NCBI RefSeq assembly: GCF_027857615.1
Contig: NZ_JAQIFT010000016.1
Coordinates: forward strand, 248,001 to 312,000
Reading direction: 5' to 3'
DNA length: 64,000 bases
From: Holtiella tumoricola
Lineage (GTDB): Bacteria > Bacillota > Clostridia > Lachnospirales > Cellulosilyticaceae
This document shows positions 45,814 through 54,832 of the stretch, one piece after another. A program made the position numbers and the translations under genes. Within the stretch, counting starts at the first letter, position 1. Each line of letters begins with the position of its first letter. The notes beneath the pieces were generated by a model. The model saw only the letters and a program-made list of their open reading frames with translations. It made no database searches and was not told where the DNA came from.

Positions 45814-46254
45814 CTTGTTAGTGGCGCATTTCACACCTTAGGGGATGCTTCGCTTCGTAAATAACTTATACAGTTACACCATACAATATAGCTTACCTTG
45901 TTATGATGCGCTAATTGGTGTGCTCTAAGTGAAAGGGATGCCACTGCATTTATCACGGTAAGTGTCCGCATAGGCGATCATCCCATAGGAATGACCTCAT
46001 GTATGTGTATAAAAGTAATAAGTTGTGGTGTGAAGTTGAATCATCGTATCCGGTGTATCTATTCGTAATCTCCTACAGTTTCCTTGCCACCACTAAAAAC
46101 TGTAGTTGTGAGGAAAGCTTGCAAAGCTTCAAAATAAGGGAGGTAATCTATCTGCTTTGTATACTTTTCTCAGCCATCTTCTACACTTTGAATCCACTTT
46201 ACCTAGGATTAAGGCTTCATCTTAGCGCAGTTGATTAGCTTTAGATACTTGCTT
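45756..46254 (-). ncRNA. candidate 0.5-kb structured ncRNA of unrecognised class
   Basis: The 983-bp gap between the acetyltransferase and amt holds no credible gene. On the minus strand it has a consensus promoter (46289-46261), about 500 nt of sequence visibly less AT-rich than other spacers, and a strong terminator. Local helices include CTACAGTTT/AAACTGTAG (46105-46073), AATCC/GGATT (46210-46191) and a 7-bp TCATTCC/GGGATGA stem. The 3' part allows a pseudoknot: ACACCA (45921-45916) with TGGTGT (45881-45876), and the loop sequence GCGCAT (45911-45906) with ATGCGC (45829-45824). It does not match tmRNA, RNase P, 6S or SRP RNA as I know them. Confidence 0.7.
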
Positions 46255-46260
46255 ATTTAT

Positions 46261-46289
46261 AATATACGCTACAATTTTGGACATGTCAA
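46261..46289 (-). promoter_or_regulatory. consensus promoter of the candidate ncRNA
   Basis: TTGACA (46289-46284) and TATATT (46266-46261) are spaced by 17 bp on the minus strand. The start would be near 46254. Confidence 0.85.
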
Positions 46290-46406
46290 CAGAATTAAAT
46301 AGATTTTTCCAAAAATTTTATCAAATACATTTTTTCTTCTCTCACTTCTTCTTGTATCGGACTACATTATTATAGAAAAAAGTATATTTGTCTTATTATT
46401 TTTTTA

Positions 46407-46435
46407 TTGACATTTCAATTTTATAGTCTTATACT
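46407..46435 (+). promoter_or_regulatory. consensus promoter of the amt leader
   Basis: TTGACA (46407-46412) and TATACT (46430-46435) are spaced by 17 bp. Transcription should start near 46442, about 130 nt before amt, and divergently from the ncRNA promoter. Confidence 0.85.
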
Positions 46436-46455
46436 TAGTTTATCAATCAGCAAAG

Positions 46456-46487
46456 GCGCTGTAGGAACTCTCCTACAGCGCTTTTTT
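46456..46487 (+). terminator. first leader terminator upstream of amt
   Basis: An 11-bp perfect stem GCGCTGTAGGA/TCCTACAGCGC (46456-46466 / 46471-46481) is followed by six T residues. It lies after the amt promoter and before the gene, so it should stop transcription after about 46 nt unless overridden. Confidence 0.9.
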
Positions 46488-46500
46488 GTTTCAAAAACAC

Positions 46501-46542
46501 AAAGGCGTGTTTTCTGTTTACTCAGAAACCACGTCTTTTTTT
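46501..46542 (+). terminator. second leader terminator upstream of amt
   Basis: AAAGGCGTG and TTTCTG pair with CAGAAA and CACGTCTTT (one G-U pair, one mismatch), followed by further T residues. It is the second terminator-like hairpin in the same leader, ending 31 nt before the amt start. Confidence 0.78.
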
Positions 46543-46573
46543 AATAGACTAATACTGAAAAAGGAGTGATGTT

Positions 46574-48265
46574 ATGTATTCATCAATTGATACTGTATGG
46601 GTATTGTTAGGTGCCCTTCTCGTTTTCTTCATGCAAGCTGGATTCGCAATGGTAGAGGCTGGTTTTACACGAGCTAAAAATTCAGGGAACATTATTATGA
46701 AAAACCTTATGGACTTTTCTCTTGGAACCTTAGTGTTCTGGGTATTAGGTTTTGGACTTATGTTTGGTACATCTATAGGGGGCTTTATTGGTGTACCTGA
46801 TTTCTTTGTTCGTGGAGACTATAGTGGAACTTACCCTACTATGGCATTTTTGATCTTCCAAACAGTTTTCTGTGCAACTGCTGCTACGATCGTATCTGGA
46901 GCAATGGCAGAACGTACTAAATTTTCATCTTACTGCATTTATAGTGTACTTATCAGTGCAGTTATTTATCCTATTTCTGGTCACTGGATTTGGGGCGGTG
47001 GTTGGTTAAGTCAATTAGGTTTCCATGACTTTGCTGGTTCTACTGCTGTTCATATGGTTGGTGGTGTAGCTGCCTTTGTAGGCGCAAAAATTCTTGGACC
47101 TCGTATTGGTAAATATGGCCCTGATGGCAAACCAAAAGCAATTCTTGGCCATAGTTTAACTCTTGGCGCATTAGGTGTATTCATTCTTTGGTTCTGCTGG
47201 TTTGGTTTCAATGGTTGCTCTACTGTTTCTGCTACTGGGGACGAAACACTTGTTGCAATGTCTACAATCTTTATTACTACAAACTTAGCCGCTGCCGCTG
47301 CTGCTACTTGTACAATGGCTATTACTTGGATACGTTACAAAAAACCTGATGTTTCTATGACACTTAACGGTGCACTTGGTGGTCTTGTTGCCATTACTGC
47401 CGGTTGTGATATGGTATCTCCTGTAGGTGCTGTAATTATCGGTATTATTGCTTCTTTTGTTATCGTATTTGGGATTGAATTTGTTGATAAGATCCTTAAA
47501 ATTGATGATCCTGTTGGTGCGATTGGCGTACATGGTATGTGTGGTGCTGTAGGAACAATCTTAACAGGATGCCTTGCACTTGATGGTGGTCTCTTCTACG
47601 GTGGTGGCTTCTCATTCTTAGGTGTTCAAATCCTTGGTGTAGTAAGTGTTATGGCTTGGGTCGCTGTTACAATGACTATTATTTTCTTAGTCATCAAACA
47701 CACTGTTGGTTTACGTGTTTCTAATGAAGAAGAAATTGCCGGTCTTGATATTGAAGAACATGGTCTTGCAAGTAGTTATGCTGACTTTATGCCAATTCAC
47801 TTTAACTCCGTAGCATCTGCTGAAGCAGCAACTACAATTGCTACACCTATAGTAATACCTTCTACATCATCTGATAGGACTGTTGCATCAGAATCACATG
47901 ATGGTGCTAAAATCACAAAACTTGTTATTTTAATGAATCAAAGCAAGTTTGAAGCGTTTAAGAGTGCAATGAACCAAATCGGCGTAACAGGTATGACCGT
48001 TACTCAAGTACTTGGTTGTGGTATGCAAAAAGGAAGTAGTGAATATTATCGTGGTATTCCTCTTGAATTTAACCTTCTTCCTAAAGTAAAAGTTGAGGTT
48101 GTTGTGTGTAAAGTACCTGTTCAAACAGTTATCGATGCCGCCAAAGCTGTACTTCACACAGGTGCAATCGGTGATGGTAAAATCTTTATTTATCCTGTTG
48201 AAAATGCTGTTAAAATTCGTACTGGAGAAGAAGGTTATGACGCTTTACAAGATATAAGCTTATAA
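46574..48265 (+). CDS. amt: ammonium transporter fused to a PII signalling domain
   Basis: The 563-residue protein has an Amt channel domain (about residues 1-385, eleven membrane segments; pore His160 in TAVHMVGG and His320 in GVHGMCG), a Ser/Thr/Ala-rich linker (about 400-445) and a complete PII/GlnB domain (446-557) with T-loop SSEYYRGIPLEFNLLPK, KVEVVV and HTGAIGDGKIFIYPVENA. PII proteins normally bind Amt as separate trimers and block it according to 2-oxoglutarate and ATP/ADP. Here the sensor is attached. AAGGAG precedes the ATG. Two terminators in the leader indicate attenuation. It converges on the next gene with a 6-bp overlap. Confidence 0.95.
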   Translation: MYSSIDTVWVLLGALLVFFMQAGFAMVEAGFTRAKNSGNIIMKNLMDFSLGTLVFWVLGFGLMFGTSIGGFIGVPDFFVRGDYSGTYPTMAFLIFQTVFCATAATIVSGAMAERTKFSSYCIYSVLISAVIYPISGHWIWGGGWLSQLGFHDFAGSTAVHMVGGVAAFVGAKILGPRIGKYGPDGKPKAILGHSLTLGALGVFILWFCWFGFNGCSTVSATGDETLVAMSTIFITTNLAAAAAATCTMAITWIRYKKPDVSMTLNGALGGLVAITAGCDMVSPVGAVIIGIIASFVIVFGIEFVDKILKIDDPVGAIGVHGMCGAVGTILTGCLALDGGLFYGGGFSFLGVQILGVVSVMAWVAVTMTIIFLVIKHTVGLRVSNEEEIAGLDIEEHGLASSYADFMPIHFNSVASAEAATTIATPIVIPSTSSDRTVASESHDGAKITKLVILMNQSKFEAFKSAMNQIGVTGMTVTQVLGCGMQKGSSEYYRGIPLEFNLLPKVKVEVVVCKVPVQTVIDAAKAVLHTGAIGDGKIFIYPVENAVKIRTGEEGYDALQDISL

Positions 48266-49594
48266 TCCTTGTTCAAACTTGAAGAAATTATTTTTATCAT
48301 ATTTTTTTCTGATTTTAATAAGATCATCCTGATTTTTACCGTAATAAGCGTCTAAATAGTTGGTTATTTCGGCACCTGGGAAATTCACAAATGACCCTTG
48401 TGTCATGATTTCAATCACTTTAAAACGTTCAACAAACCAGTTTTTATTAGCGTCACTATCCTTATTGTCCTCCCAGACCGTTTGGAAGCCCAAAATATAT
48501 TGGCACCTTCTATAAGCAAAGGATGCAGTATCTTCTTTAACACTTGTTAAATGACCTCCTAAACCATAACAAGAAAGTGCTGTATAGACTGCTCCTTCTG
48601 CTCTTTCCTTAATCATATCTAGGAGTTCATGCATGTGCTGTTCCTCTAAACTTTGTTCTACAAAACGTCCTGAAGATTTATAATGCTCGTACTCTGGATG
48701 TGCATCTTGTATCCATCTATTAATCTCAAGTACGCTCATTGTTTGAACTAATACGTGCAATGTATGTCCTAACTGAATAAATGGTGCCGCAAGGCGATGT
48801 GCTTCTTCTCTTGTACCGTAATGGATACCAATAAGGAGAATGCCATCGCCCTTTTCTTTTGAATTATAAAAACTCAATTTAAAATTTGCTTCTGGACATA
48901 ACTCTCTTATTGTTTCTTGCCATAATTTAAATACTTTAATTTGATTTTCTCTTGTAACATGATGAGATTCTATTCGAATCAGGGTTGCTTCTTCTCTCTT
49001 CTTAGGTAACTTAAAAGTCATTTTGACCACTACGCCAAATTGACCTCCCCCACTCCCTTTAAGAGCCCAGAATAAATCTGCATTTTGTTCTTTACTCGCA
49101 ACCACTACTTCTCCCTCTGCATTGATAAGCTCAATGTGTGTGATAGCATCACAACCTAGTCCTAGCATTCTAGCAGAATATCCCCAGCCCCCTCCAAGAG
49201 CAAAGCCGACTACACCTACTGTTGGGCAACCACCACCTGGAAATGGGTAGCCCTTACTACAAACAGCTTCGTAAAGTTCTCTATTTCTGACACCACCTTC
49301 TATAGTCACTTCGCCTTTTGCTTCATCAAGGTGAATTTGATTCATTTCGCTTACATCAATCACTAATACACCATTACCTGTTGAGTATCCTTCATAATGG
49401 TGTCTCCCTGATCTTATACGTACAGGCACTCCTTGTGCTTTTGCCCATTTAATACTTTTTGCCACATCTTCTGATGATTTACAAAATGCAATCACTAATG
49501 GGTATTTTTCTATAGCTCTATTCCACATAGTTCTAGCTTCTTCATATACTAAATTTTCTCGTGTTACTACACGTCCTGATATTTCTAATGTCAT
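48260..49594 (-). CDS. FAD-linked oxidoreductase (BBE type)
   Basis: The 444-residue protein has a PCMH-type FAD domain (about residues 25-200) with RSGRHHYEGYS, where the first or second His is the usual 8-alpha FAD attachment site, and GGGCPTVGVVG, where Cys fits the second covalent link of berberine-bridge enzymes. The C-terminal BBE motif is near NYLDAYYGKN. Such enzymes oxidise sugars or secondary metabolites; the substrate is unknown. There is no signal peptide. An oxidase in an anaerobe may use another acceptor. Its end overlaps the end of amt. Confidence 0.88.
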   Translation of the reverse strand: MTLEISGRVVTRENLVYEEARTMWNRAIEKYPLVIAFCKSSEDVAKSIKWAKAQGVPVRIRSGRHHYEGYSTGNGVLVIDVSEMNQIHLDEAKGEVTIEGGVRNRELYEAVCSKGYPFPGGGCPTVGVVGFALGGGWGYSARMLGLGCDAITHIELINAEGEVVVASKEQNADLFWALKGSGGGQFGVVVKMTFKLPKKREEATLIRIESHHVTRENQIKVFKLWQETIRELCPEANFKLSFYNSKEKGDGILLIGIHYGTREEAHRLAAPFIQLGHTLHVLVQTMSVLEINRWIQDAHPEYEHYKSSGRFVEQSLEEQHMHELLDMIKERAEGAVYTALSCYGLGGHLTSVKEDTASFAYRRCQYILGFQTVWEDNKDSDANKNWFVERFKVIEIMTQGSFVNFPGAEITNYLDAYYGKNQDDLIKIRKKYDKNNFFKFEQGL

Positions 49595-49680
49595 CTTTCT
49601 ACCTCATCTATTCTAAATGCTTCTTCTATTTTTATTTACTTAGTATGAAATAAATTATCATAAAATATTATAACTAATTA

Positions 49681-49714
49681 TAGGAGCTATTGCACCTAAG
49701 TACAATAACTCCTA
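49681..49714 (-). terminator. hairpin after the CmpB-like gene
   Basis: TAGGAG, TATTG and complementary CAATA, CTCCTA form a 14-bp stem that is fully paired, using two G-U pairs, only on the minus strand. The T tract is weak. Confidence 0.6.
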
Positions 49715-49765
49715 TATATGTAACGCTTATCAAATACTTATGTATAGCTTTCAATATTTTATAAA

Positions 49766-50458
49766 CTATGGATTAAAATTCATATTTGGATAAATTGTTT
49801 TCATCTTATTATCTGGATAATGGTTATCAAAATAGGACCAATACTGTTCTAACCTTATATTGCCCTCTCTTCTTTGAGTCCATCTCTCTACTGCTAATCC
49901 TGACATCATTGTGTTAAAGATCATAAATACAAATAATATCCAAGTAAGTACCTTTCCAAAACGATTTGGAATTTTAATAATCCAAGTAATACACAACGGA
50001 TATATTTTCTGTATCCATATCAGTCCTAAAACACCCCAAAAAATAGAATACACCAAATTAATTCTTCCATGTAAATTAAGTGGTAAATGAGAGTAATCCC
50101 ATGATATAGTTCCAAACATAACCTCTTGTATAAAAGAACATAAATACTCTATCAATGAGCCTATAATCATACTCTCTAGAAAGATTCTCACATTACTCTT
50201 ATTCCGCATCCAATAAAGACCTATTGTTAATGCTAGTGCTCCACATCCATATACCAAGTTAAAAGGCCCATATATAAGTCCTACTCTACTCTCATAATGA
50301 AAACGTGTGCAAATGCACCATATGATTTCTATTACCACACCTAAAAAACAGCCTATAAAAAAGATCCAAAATAGCTTATAAAAGTTAATACCTTTTGCAA
50401 AATGGTTGGTTTCTTGCTCACATCGTTCCATCTGCTCGATATTAGGTATTCTATACAT
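49766..50458 (-). CDS. CmpB-like (putative ABC-transporter type IV) membrane protein
   Basis: The 230-residue protein has about five membrane helices and the family landmarks LFWIFFIGCFLGVVIEI, SRVGLIYGPFNLVYGCGA and SFIQEVMFGTISWDYS. It fits the PF06541 group annotated as putative ABC-transporter type IV; no ATPase gene is next to it, and the function is unknown. GGGGATGGGGC precedes the ATG. It has its own hairpin downstream and a strong terminator upstream. Confidence 0.82.
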   Translation of the reverse strand: MYRIPNIEQMERCEQETNHFAKGINFYKLFWIFFIGCFLGVVIEIIWCICTRFHYESRVGLIYGPFNLVYGCGALALTIGLYWMRNKSNVRIFLESMIIGSLIEYLCSFIQEVMFGTISWDYSHLPLNLHGRINLVYSIFWGVLGLIWIQKIYPLCITWIIKIPNRFGKVLTWILFVFMIFNTMMSGLAVERWTQRREGNIRLEQYWSYFDNHYPDNKMKTIYPNMNFNP

Positions 50459-50494
50459 GCCCCATCCCCTTTCTTATTTCACCTATTCCAATAA

Positions 50495-50536
50495 AAAAAC
50501 TCCTTAAACATTCTATGCATCGTTTAAGGAGTTTTT
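50495..50536. terminator. terminator after the large helicase gene
   Basis: A perfect 15-bp stem (50495-50509 / 50522-50536) has A and T runs on its flanks and a 12-nt loop. Confidence 0.9.
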
Positions 50537-50559
50537 GTCACAAAGTATTCTTCTTTTAT

Positions 50560-53500
50560 CTACATTTTTTCTTGAATTTGTTCTATAAGTTCATTCATCG
50601 CCTGTGCTGGGTCTTGATAATAATGAGATGCACTGATATATACCATTTCCCATCCTATACGTTCAAGTACAGCAAGGGTATTGATCTCTCCCTCTAGTTC
50701 GGAGCTTTCTTGATACTTCTCACTTTCACATACAAGACGAATTTCTTTTGTATCTCCTTCTATAACAAGACCTGTTAAGGTTGCTCCTGAAGGTGTATGA
50801 CTTCTTACTTTATATCCTCTATTTTCAAGTTCATTCTTGATCTCTTGTTCAAAAGGTACTAAAGGTTCTTCATAATGAATGGTATCTACTGCAATATCTT
50901 TACCACAGTTGTAACAATACTCAAAGAGCCCTCTTCTAATATCTTCTTCTTTTAAGTCTGTCTCAGGATCAAAGGAATGCATAATAAACACTTGATCACG
51001 ACCACGACTCATGGCAACATTGTAACGCTTTTTATATAAATTATCTGTTCCATAAGTCATCAGGCGAAGAGTATCTTTATCTCCTTTTGCATCTACCATA
51101 GAAATAAAGATAATATCTCTTTCATCCCCTTGGAATTGAGCTGGGCCACCACATAAAATGTTGCGCTTTGCATAAGCACGTGCTGTCATTTCCTTTTGTA
51201 ATAAACTATCGATATAAGCCGCTTGTTTATCTCCTTTTAAGCTAATAACCCCAAAGGTTTTACCATTATACCTATCATCTGCTGCGCACTCTATAATCTT
51301 AGCAACAACTGCCTCAGCCTCTACTTGGTTCACTTGTCCTTCCTCTTTAGCATCTTGAATATAACAAGTTACAAGACTCGGCTTAAAGACTTTAGAGTTC
51401 TCGCGTAACGGTTCAATTTGGCCTTTATAGGCTAGCTCATTGCTATATCCAATGATTTCTGGGACACATCTGAAGTGCTCCTTAAGCCTAACTGGCTGAT
51501 AACCTGAAAGTTGAGCTAAGTCATAAATAGAAAAACGTCCAGAATACAGATAATGATTTGGTATATCTTCTAAATAAGTCTTAATCAAACGACTAATCTC
51601 TTCTGTATTTTCTCCTACAGCAAGCGGACTTACTTGTTCATCATCTCCTACAATAAGGACTTGTTTCCCTAAGTAAAGTGCAATAAGCGCTGTCACATCT
51701 GCTTGGCTCGCCTCATCAATAATTACCACATCAAATTGATTTTCTCTTGGGTCAAAGTGCTCTGCTACTTTATCAAGTGGCATAATCCATACTGGTACTG
51801 CCTTTTGACATTTTGGCATCAGTTTTCTAGCTTCTTGTTTAAGGAGCTCACGGTTTCTACCTTTACCTGCTCCCATCTTAAGAATCAACTGTTTCCAACC
51901 TTCTATAGCTTGAACTTCACTACGGTTGGCATCAAAATCTACAAGTTTATGTAGCCATGCCTTATCACATACAAGTTGTTTAGTATGATAACTTAAGCGT
52001 CTTTCTACTTCTTTCATCTCTTCTTTGATGACACTGGCTGTACGCTCATGACGTTTTGCTAAAATATCTACTAATTGACGCCACAGCCATGCTTCTTCTA
52101 CCCCTGTTGGAATCACAACTTCTTCGCCTTCTTCTTTGAAAGCTTCTAAGTAGCTTGCCCAACCTGGTGCTGCAAAAGCAAGTTTATCTAAAAGTTCTGC
52201 CTTACGTTTTACTTGTGGTTTCTTATCTCTCGCTTCTAAAAAGGCTTCGTAATGCTTTGTGTAGTTCTCCAAGTCTTTTGTCTTAAGTGCTACTTTAAGC
52301 CCTGTAAGTATTGGACTTTCTTTTGTACATTCTAAACTTTGTAACCATTTTTCAAAAGCTTCTTTTTCTTTGGCTGCCTTTGTTTTTTCACATCTTGCAA
52401 CTTGATATTCTAATACTTCTATCATTTCTTTAAGTACAGTATGGTAAAGGTAATGTATATGACCATGCTCAGACTTGGTATAGTCTTGTTGCTCCATAAT
52501 ACCATCTATATCCACGCCATAAGCCTCAAGCTGTTTTGCAATAGGCATCCACTTTTTCTTATACCAATCTAAATATTTTAAAATCGCTTCACCGTACTTT
52601 TGACAAGTCATTTCAAATGGTGCTTCCATTTTATCCGTAGATTGTGCCCCAAGAGGTACCATCTGTCTTTCCCATCTTCCTTTAAGCGCTTCACGCTTTT
52701 CTTTCAGTACCATATAGTGAATAAGCACTTCAAAATCCTGCATCGTTTCTGGCTGCTTACCATTTACACGACTAGCTGCTATAATCGTCTTCATTTGAGG
52801 GTTAAGGAGCAATGTCATTTTAGATAGTTTACCAGAGTTTTGAAGTTTTTGATTGATTTGACTATAAAGGTCTAGTGGTTTTAGCTTATCATCAATTGGT
52901 GAAATTTGTGGTTCTTGTGCCATCATTTCATCTGCATAAGTTAAGCTCAGCTGATAAAGCTCTTTAATTTGAACAGCTAACGTTTGCCACTGTTCTTTTG
53001 CCTTATCTTCTCTACCTGCTTCAAGTACTGCCATACACCAAGGATCCTCTAAATGGACTTGCTCCTCTATCAATTTAATATTTCCAATTAAATCTTTTAA
53101 AGTTTCTACTTCGTAAGTATGCTCATCTTCTTTAAAATAATTTAACCATTTAGGCGTTTTATACTTTTTGAAGTTTTTCTCTGCTTCAATACATTCTTTA
53201 AATCCTTCTGGTGTAAACATACCTGTTGTATTAAGTTCTAAGCTACAGATTAAAGCATCTTCTTTTGTTAAGTTGTCTTTAATACGATAGAGCTCTTGAA
53301 CTTTATCTTCTCCAAGTGGCAGGATTGAACCATGTCGTACAGGTCCCATAAGCCACTCACAAGTTTCACGCTTTTCATCTATGTATTTAGCTGCTTCTAA
53401 AGGCTTGTAAGTCTTTCCAGCTACTTTAATGGGTGTATACTCAATCAATTTATGATTTTTCAGTTCACCAATTAATTTATCTAATGTTCTAATACACGCC

Positions 53501-54687
53501 TCACGATTTTTCTCATGCATGGCAACACGTCTAGAAAGTTCACTACGTTCTAATGTGGCACGAATTTGATGAATACCTTCTAATGTATCTTCTAGTTCTT
53601 TTCTACTTTCTGCATCTTGCATTAAACTAATACAAAGTGTCTGTAATTCTGGAATAACATGATCTTTAACAACAGCTAGTGCCTTTTCGCTATAGCTTGT
53701 AACAAGAATACGTTTGCCTTCTGCTAAAAGGTGACCAATCATATTGGCTATCGTATGTGTTTTTCCTGTACCTGGAGGCCCTTGTACTAAGACTGCTTCA
53801 TTTCTTTCTAAGTGTTTAGCCACAAGAAGCTGTTCTTTATTAGCAGGTTTTGTAAAAAGGATTTTTTGGTCAATACCATTTACATCTAAAGCTAACTTTT
53901 TCATTGTCTCTTTAGAATTTTGATTTTTACGTACCACATCTCCTTCACCTACAATATCCGCTATAAAAGGTGGAATTTGTTTGCGCTTTTCTAAGTCTTC
54001 TAATATACCATCTAATGCAACTTGGAAGCCTAATTGTTTTTTTCTAAGGAATAACGTTGGATAATTAGAGATAATCTCTACTCCAGTATCCCCAAAAAGT
54101 CTATTTCGTACTTCCGTACAAAAGCCTTCTACTCCTTTAATATCTAAGGGACTAATAGGCTCCCCTTGATAAAGCTTAATAAGCTCCACAATACTATCTT
54201 CTTCTAAACCTTCTACTAGCCCTAAAAGACCTTGATAAAGTTCTGGCCCCTTATCCTCTAAAAAGAGTGCGAAAGTTTCTGTTTCTATATCAAATGTTAC
54301 ATAAACTGTTTGTAGAATCAGAGGATGATTAACCTCTTCCATTCCCTCCATTCGTACTTGTCCATCTCCATAGACAAGTTCTAAAAGTTCTGGTTCCTTC
54401 TTAAGCCTGCTATAGACATTGTAGAAGCTATTGTAGACTTCTTCTACTTCCTTAGCTTTTTCTTCATCTGCTAGCATCTGTTCATTCGGCTTACGAATGA
54501 TACAAATAGGCTGGTCTAAAACTTGCTGTTGCCATCTTTCTTCTACACAAGCATGTTTTGGCCATCCCCCAAGTTGTTCTACCCATTCCCTGTCTTCTTC
54601 ATTGGCAACCACAGGACTTTTCATACTGTGATAAGCTTTTAAGAAAGTATAGAGATTGGTTACTTTATCAATCTTATTGTTTGCCAT
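50560..54687 (-). CDS. large UPF1-like superfamily 1 helicase with a C-terminal nuclease-like domain
   Basis: The 1375-residue protein has an N-terminal region of about 290 residues, Walker A GPPGTGKTHT (303-312), a long helical insertion (about 360-970), the DEAS box in VIIDEASQADV, and the 2A motifs ending YNVAMSRGRDQV. The last 100 residues (FEQEIKNELENRGYKV ... LERIGWEMVYISASHYY) resemble the MTES_1575 REase-like domain, which usually carries D...ExK; here the first acid appears replaced in TGLVIEG and the second reads VCESEKY, so it may be inactive. Some relatives act in DNA repair or phage defence. Monocistronic. Confidence 0.85.
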   Translation of the reverse strand: MANNKIDKVTNLYTFLKAYHSMKSPVVANEEDREWVEQLGGWPKHACVEERWQQQVLDQPICIIRKPNEQMLADEEKAKEVEEVYNSFYNVYSRLKKEPELLELVYGDGQVRMEGMEEVNHPLILQTVYVTFDIETETFALFLEDKGPELYQGLLGLVEGLEEDSIVELIKLYQGEPISPLDIKGVEGFCTEVRNRLFGDTGVEIISNYPTLFLRKKQLGFQVALDGILEDLEKRKQIPPFIADIVGEGDVVRKNQNSKETMKKLALDVNGIDQKILFTKPANKEQLLVAKHLERNEAVLVQGPPGTGKTHTIANMIGHLLAEGKRILVTSYSEKALAVVKDHVIPELQTLCISLMQDAESRKELEDTLEGIHQIRATLERSELSRRVAMHEKNREACIRTLDKLIGELKNHKLIEYTPIKVAGKTYKPLEAAKYIDEKRETCEWLMGPVRHGSILPLGEDKVQELYRIKDNLTKEDALICSLELNTTGMFTPEGFKECIEAEKNFKKYKTPKWLNYFKEDEHTYEVETLKDLIGNIKLIEEQVHLEDPWCMAVLEAGREDKAKEQWQTLAVQIKELYQLSLTYADEMMAQEPQISPIDDKLKPLDLYSQINQKLQNSGKLSKMTLLLNPQMKTIIAASRVNGKQPETMQDFEVLIHYMVLKEKREALKGRWERQMVPLGAQSTDKMEAPFEMTCQKYGEAILKYLDWYKKKWMPIAKQLEAYGVDIDGIMEQQDYTKSEHGHIHYLYHTVLKEMIEVLEYQVARCEKTKAAKEKEAFEKWLQSLECTKESPILTGLKVALKTKDLENYTKHYEAFLEARDKKPQVKRKAELLDKLAFAAPGWASYLEAFKEEGEEVVIPTGVEEAWLWRQLVDILAKRHERTASVIKEEMKEVERRLSYHTKQLVCDKAWLHKLVDFDANRSEVQAIEGWKQLILKMGAGKGRNRELLKQEARKLMPKCQKAVPVWIMPLDKVAEHFDPRENQFDVVIIDEASQADVTALIALYLGKQVLIVGDDEQVSPLAVGENTEEISRLIKTYLEDIPNHYLYSGRFSIYDLAQLSGYQPVRLKEHFRCVPEIIGYSNELAYKGQIEPLRENSKVFKPSLVTCYIQDAKEEGQVNQVEAEAVVAKIIECAADDRYNGKTFGVISLKGDKQAAYIDSLLQKEMTARAYAKRNILCGGPAQFQGDERDIIFISMVDAKGDKDTLRLMTYGTDNLYKKRYNVAMSRGRDQVFIMHSFDPETDLKEEDIRRGLFEYCYNCGKDIAVDTIHYEEPLVPFEQEIKNELENRGYKVRSHTPSGATLTGLVIEGDTKEIRLVCESEKYQESSELEGEINTLAVLERIGWEMVYISASHYYQDPAQAMNELIEQIQEKM

Positions 54688-54832
54688 GTTGCCCTCTTTC
54701 CGTTGTACTCTTTATTTTAACTTTTATAGTAATATTTAAAATTCACCCGTCAATTAATTAGGTAAGATATGGTGCTACAACCTCTTCAGTTTAACATATA
54801 TTTCGACAGAAGAAAAAGGACTTTTCATGACT

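Noticed and set aside
45940..45965. GCCACTG resembling the end of a cobalamin riboswitch
   Set aside because: The B12 box and the other conserved elements are missing, and the strand is opposite to the promoter-terminator pair.
46120..46190. Resemblance of minus-strand CTGAGA ... GATTACC to a TPP riboswitch
   Set aside because: The ACCC and GAACCTGAT elements and the closing helices are absent.
45999..46238. A 79-codon plus-strand frame in the 45.6-46.5 kb gap
   Set aside because: It has no ribosome binding site, unusual composition, and is antisense to the promoter-to-terminator ncRNA candidate.
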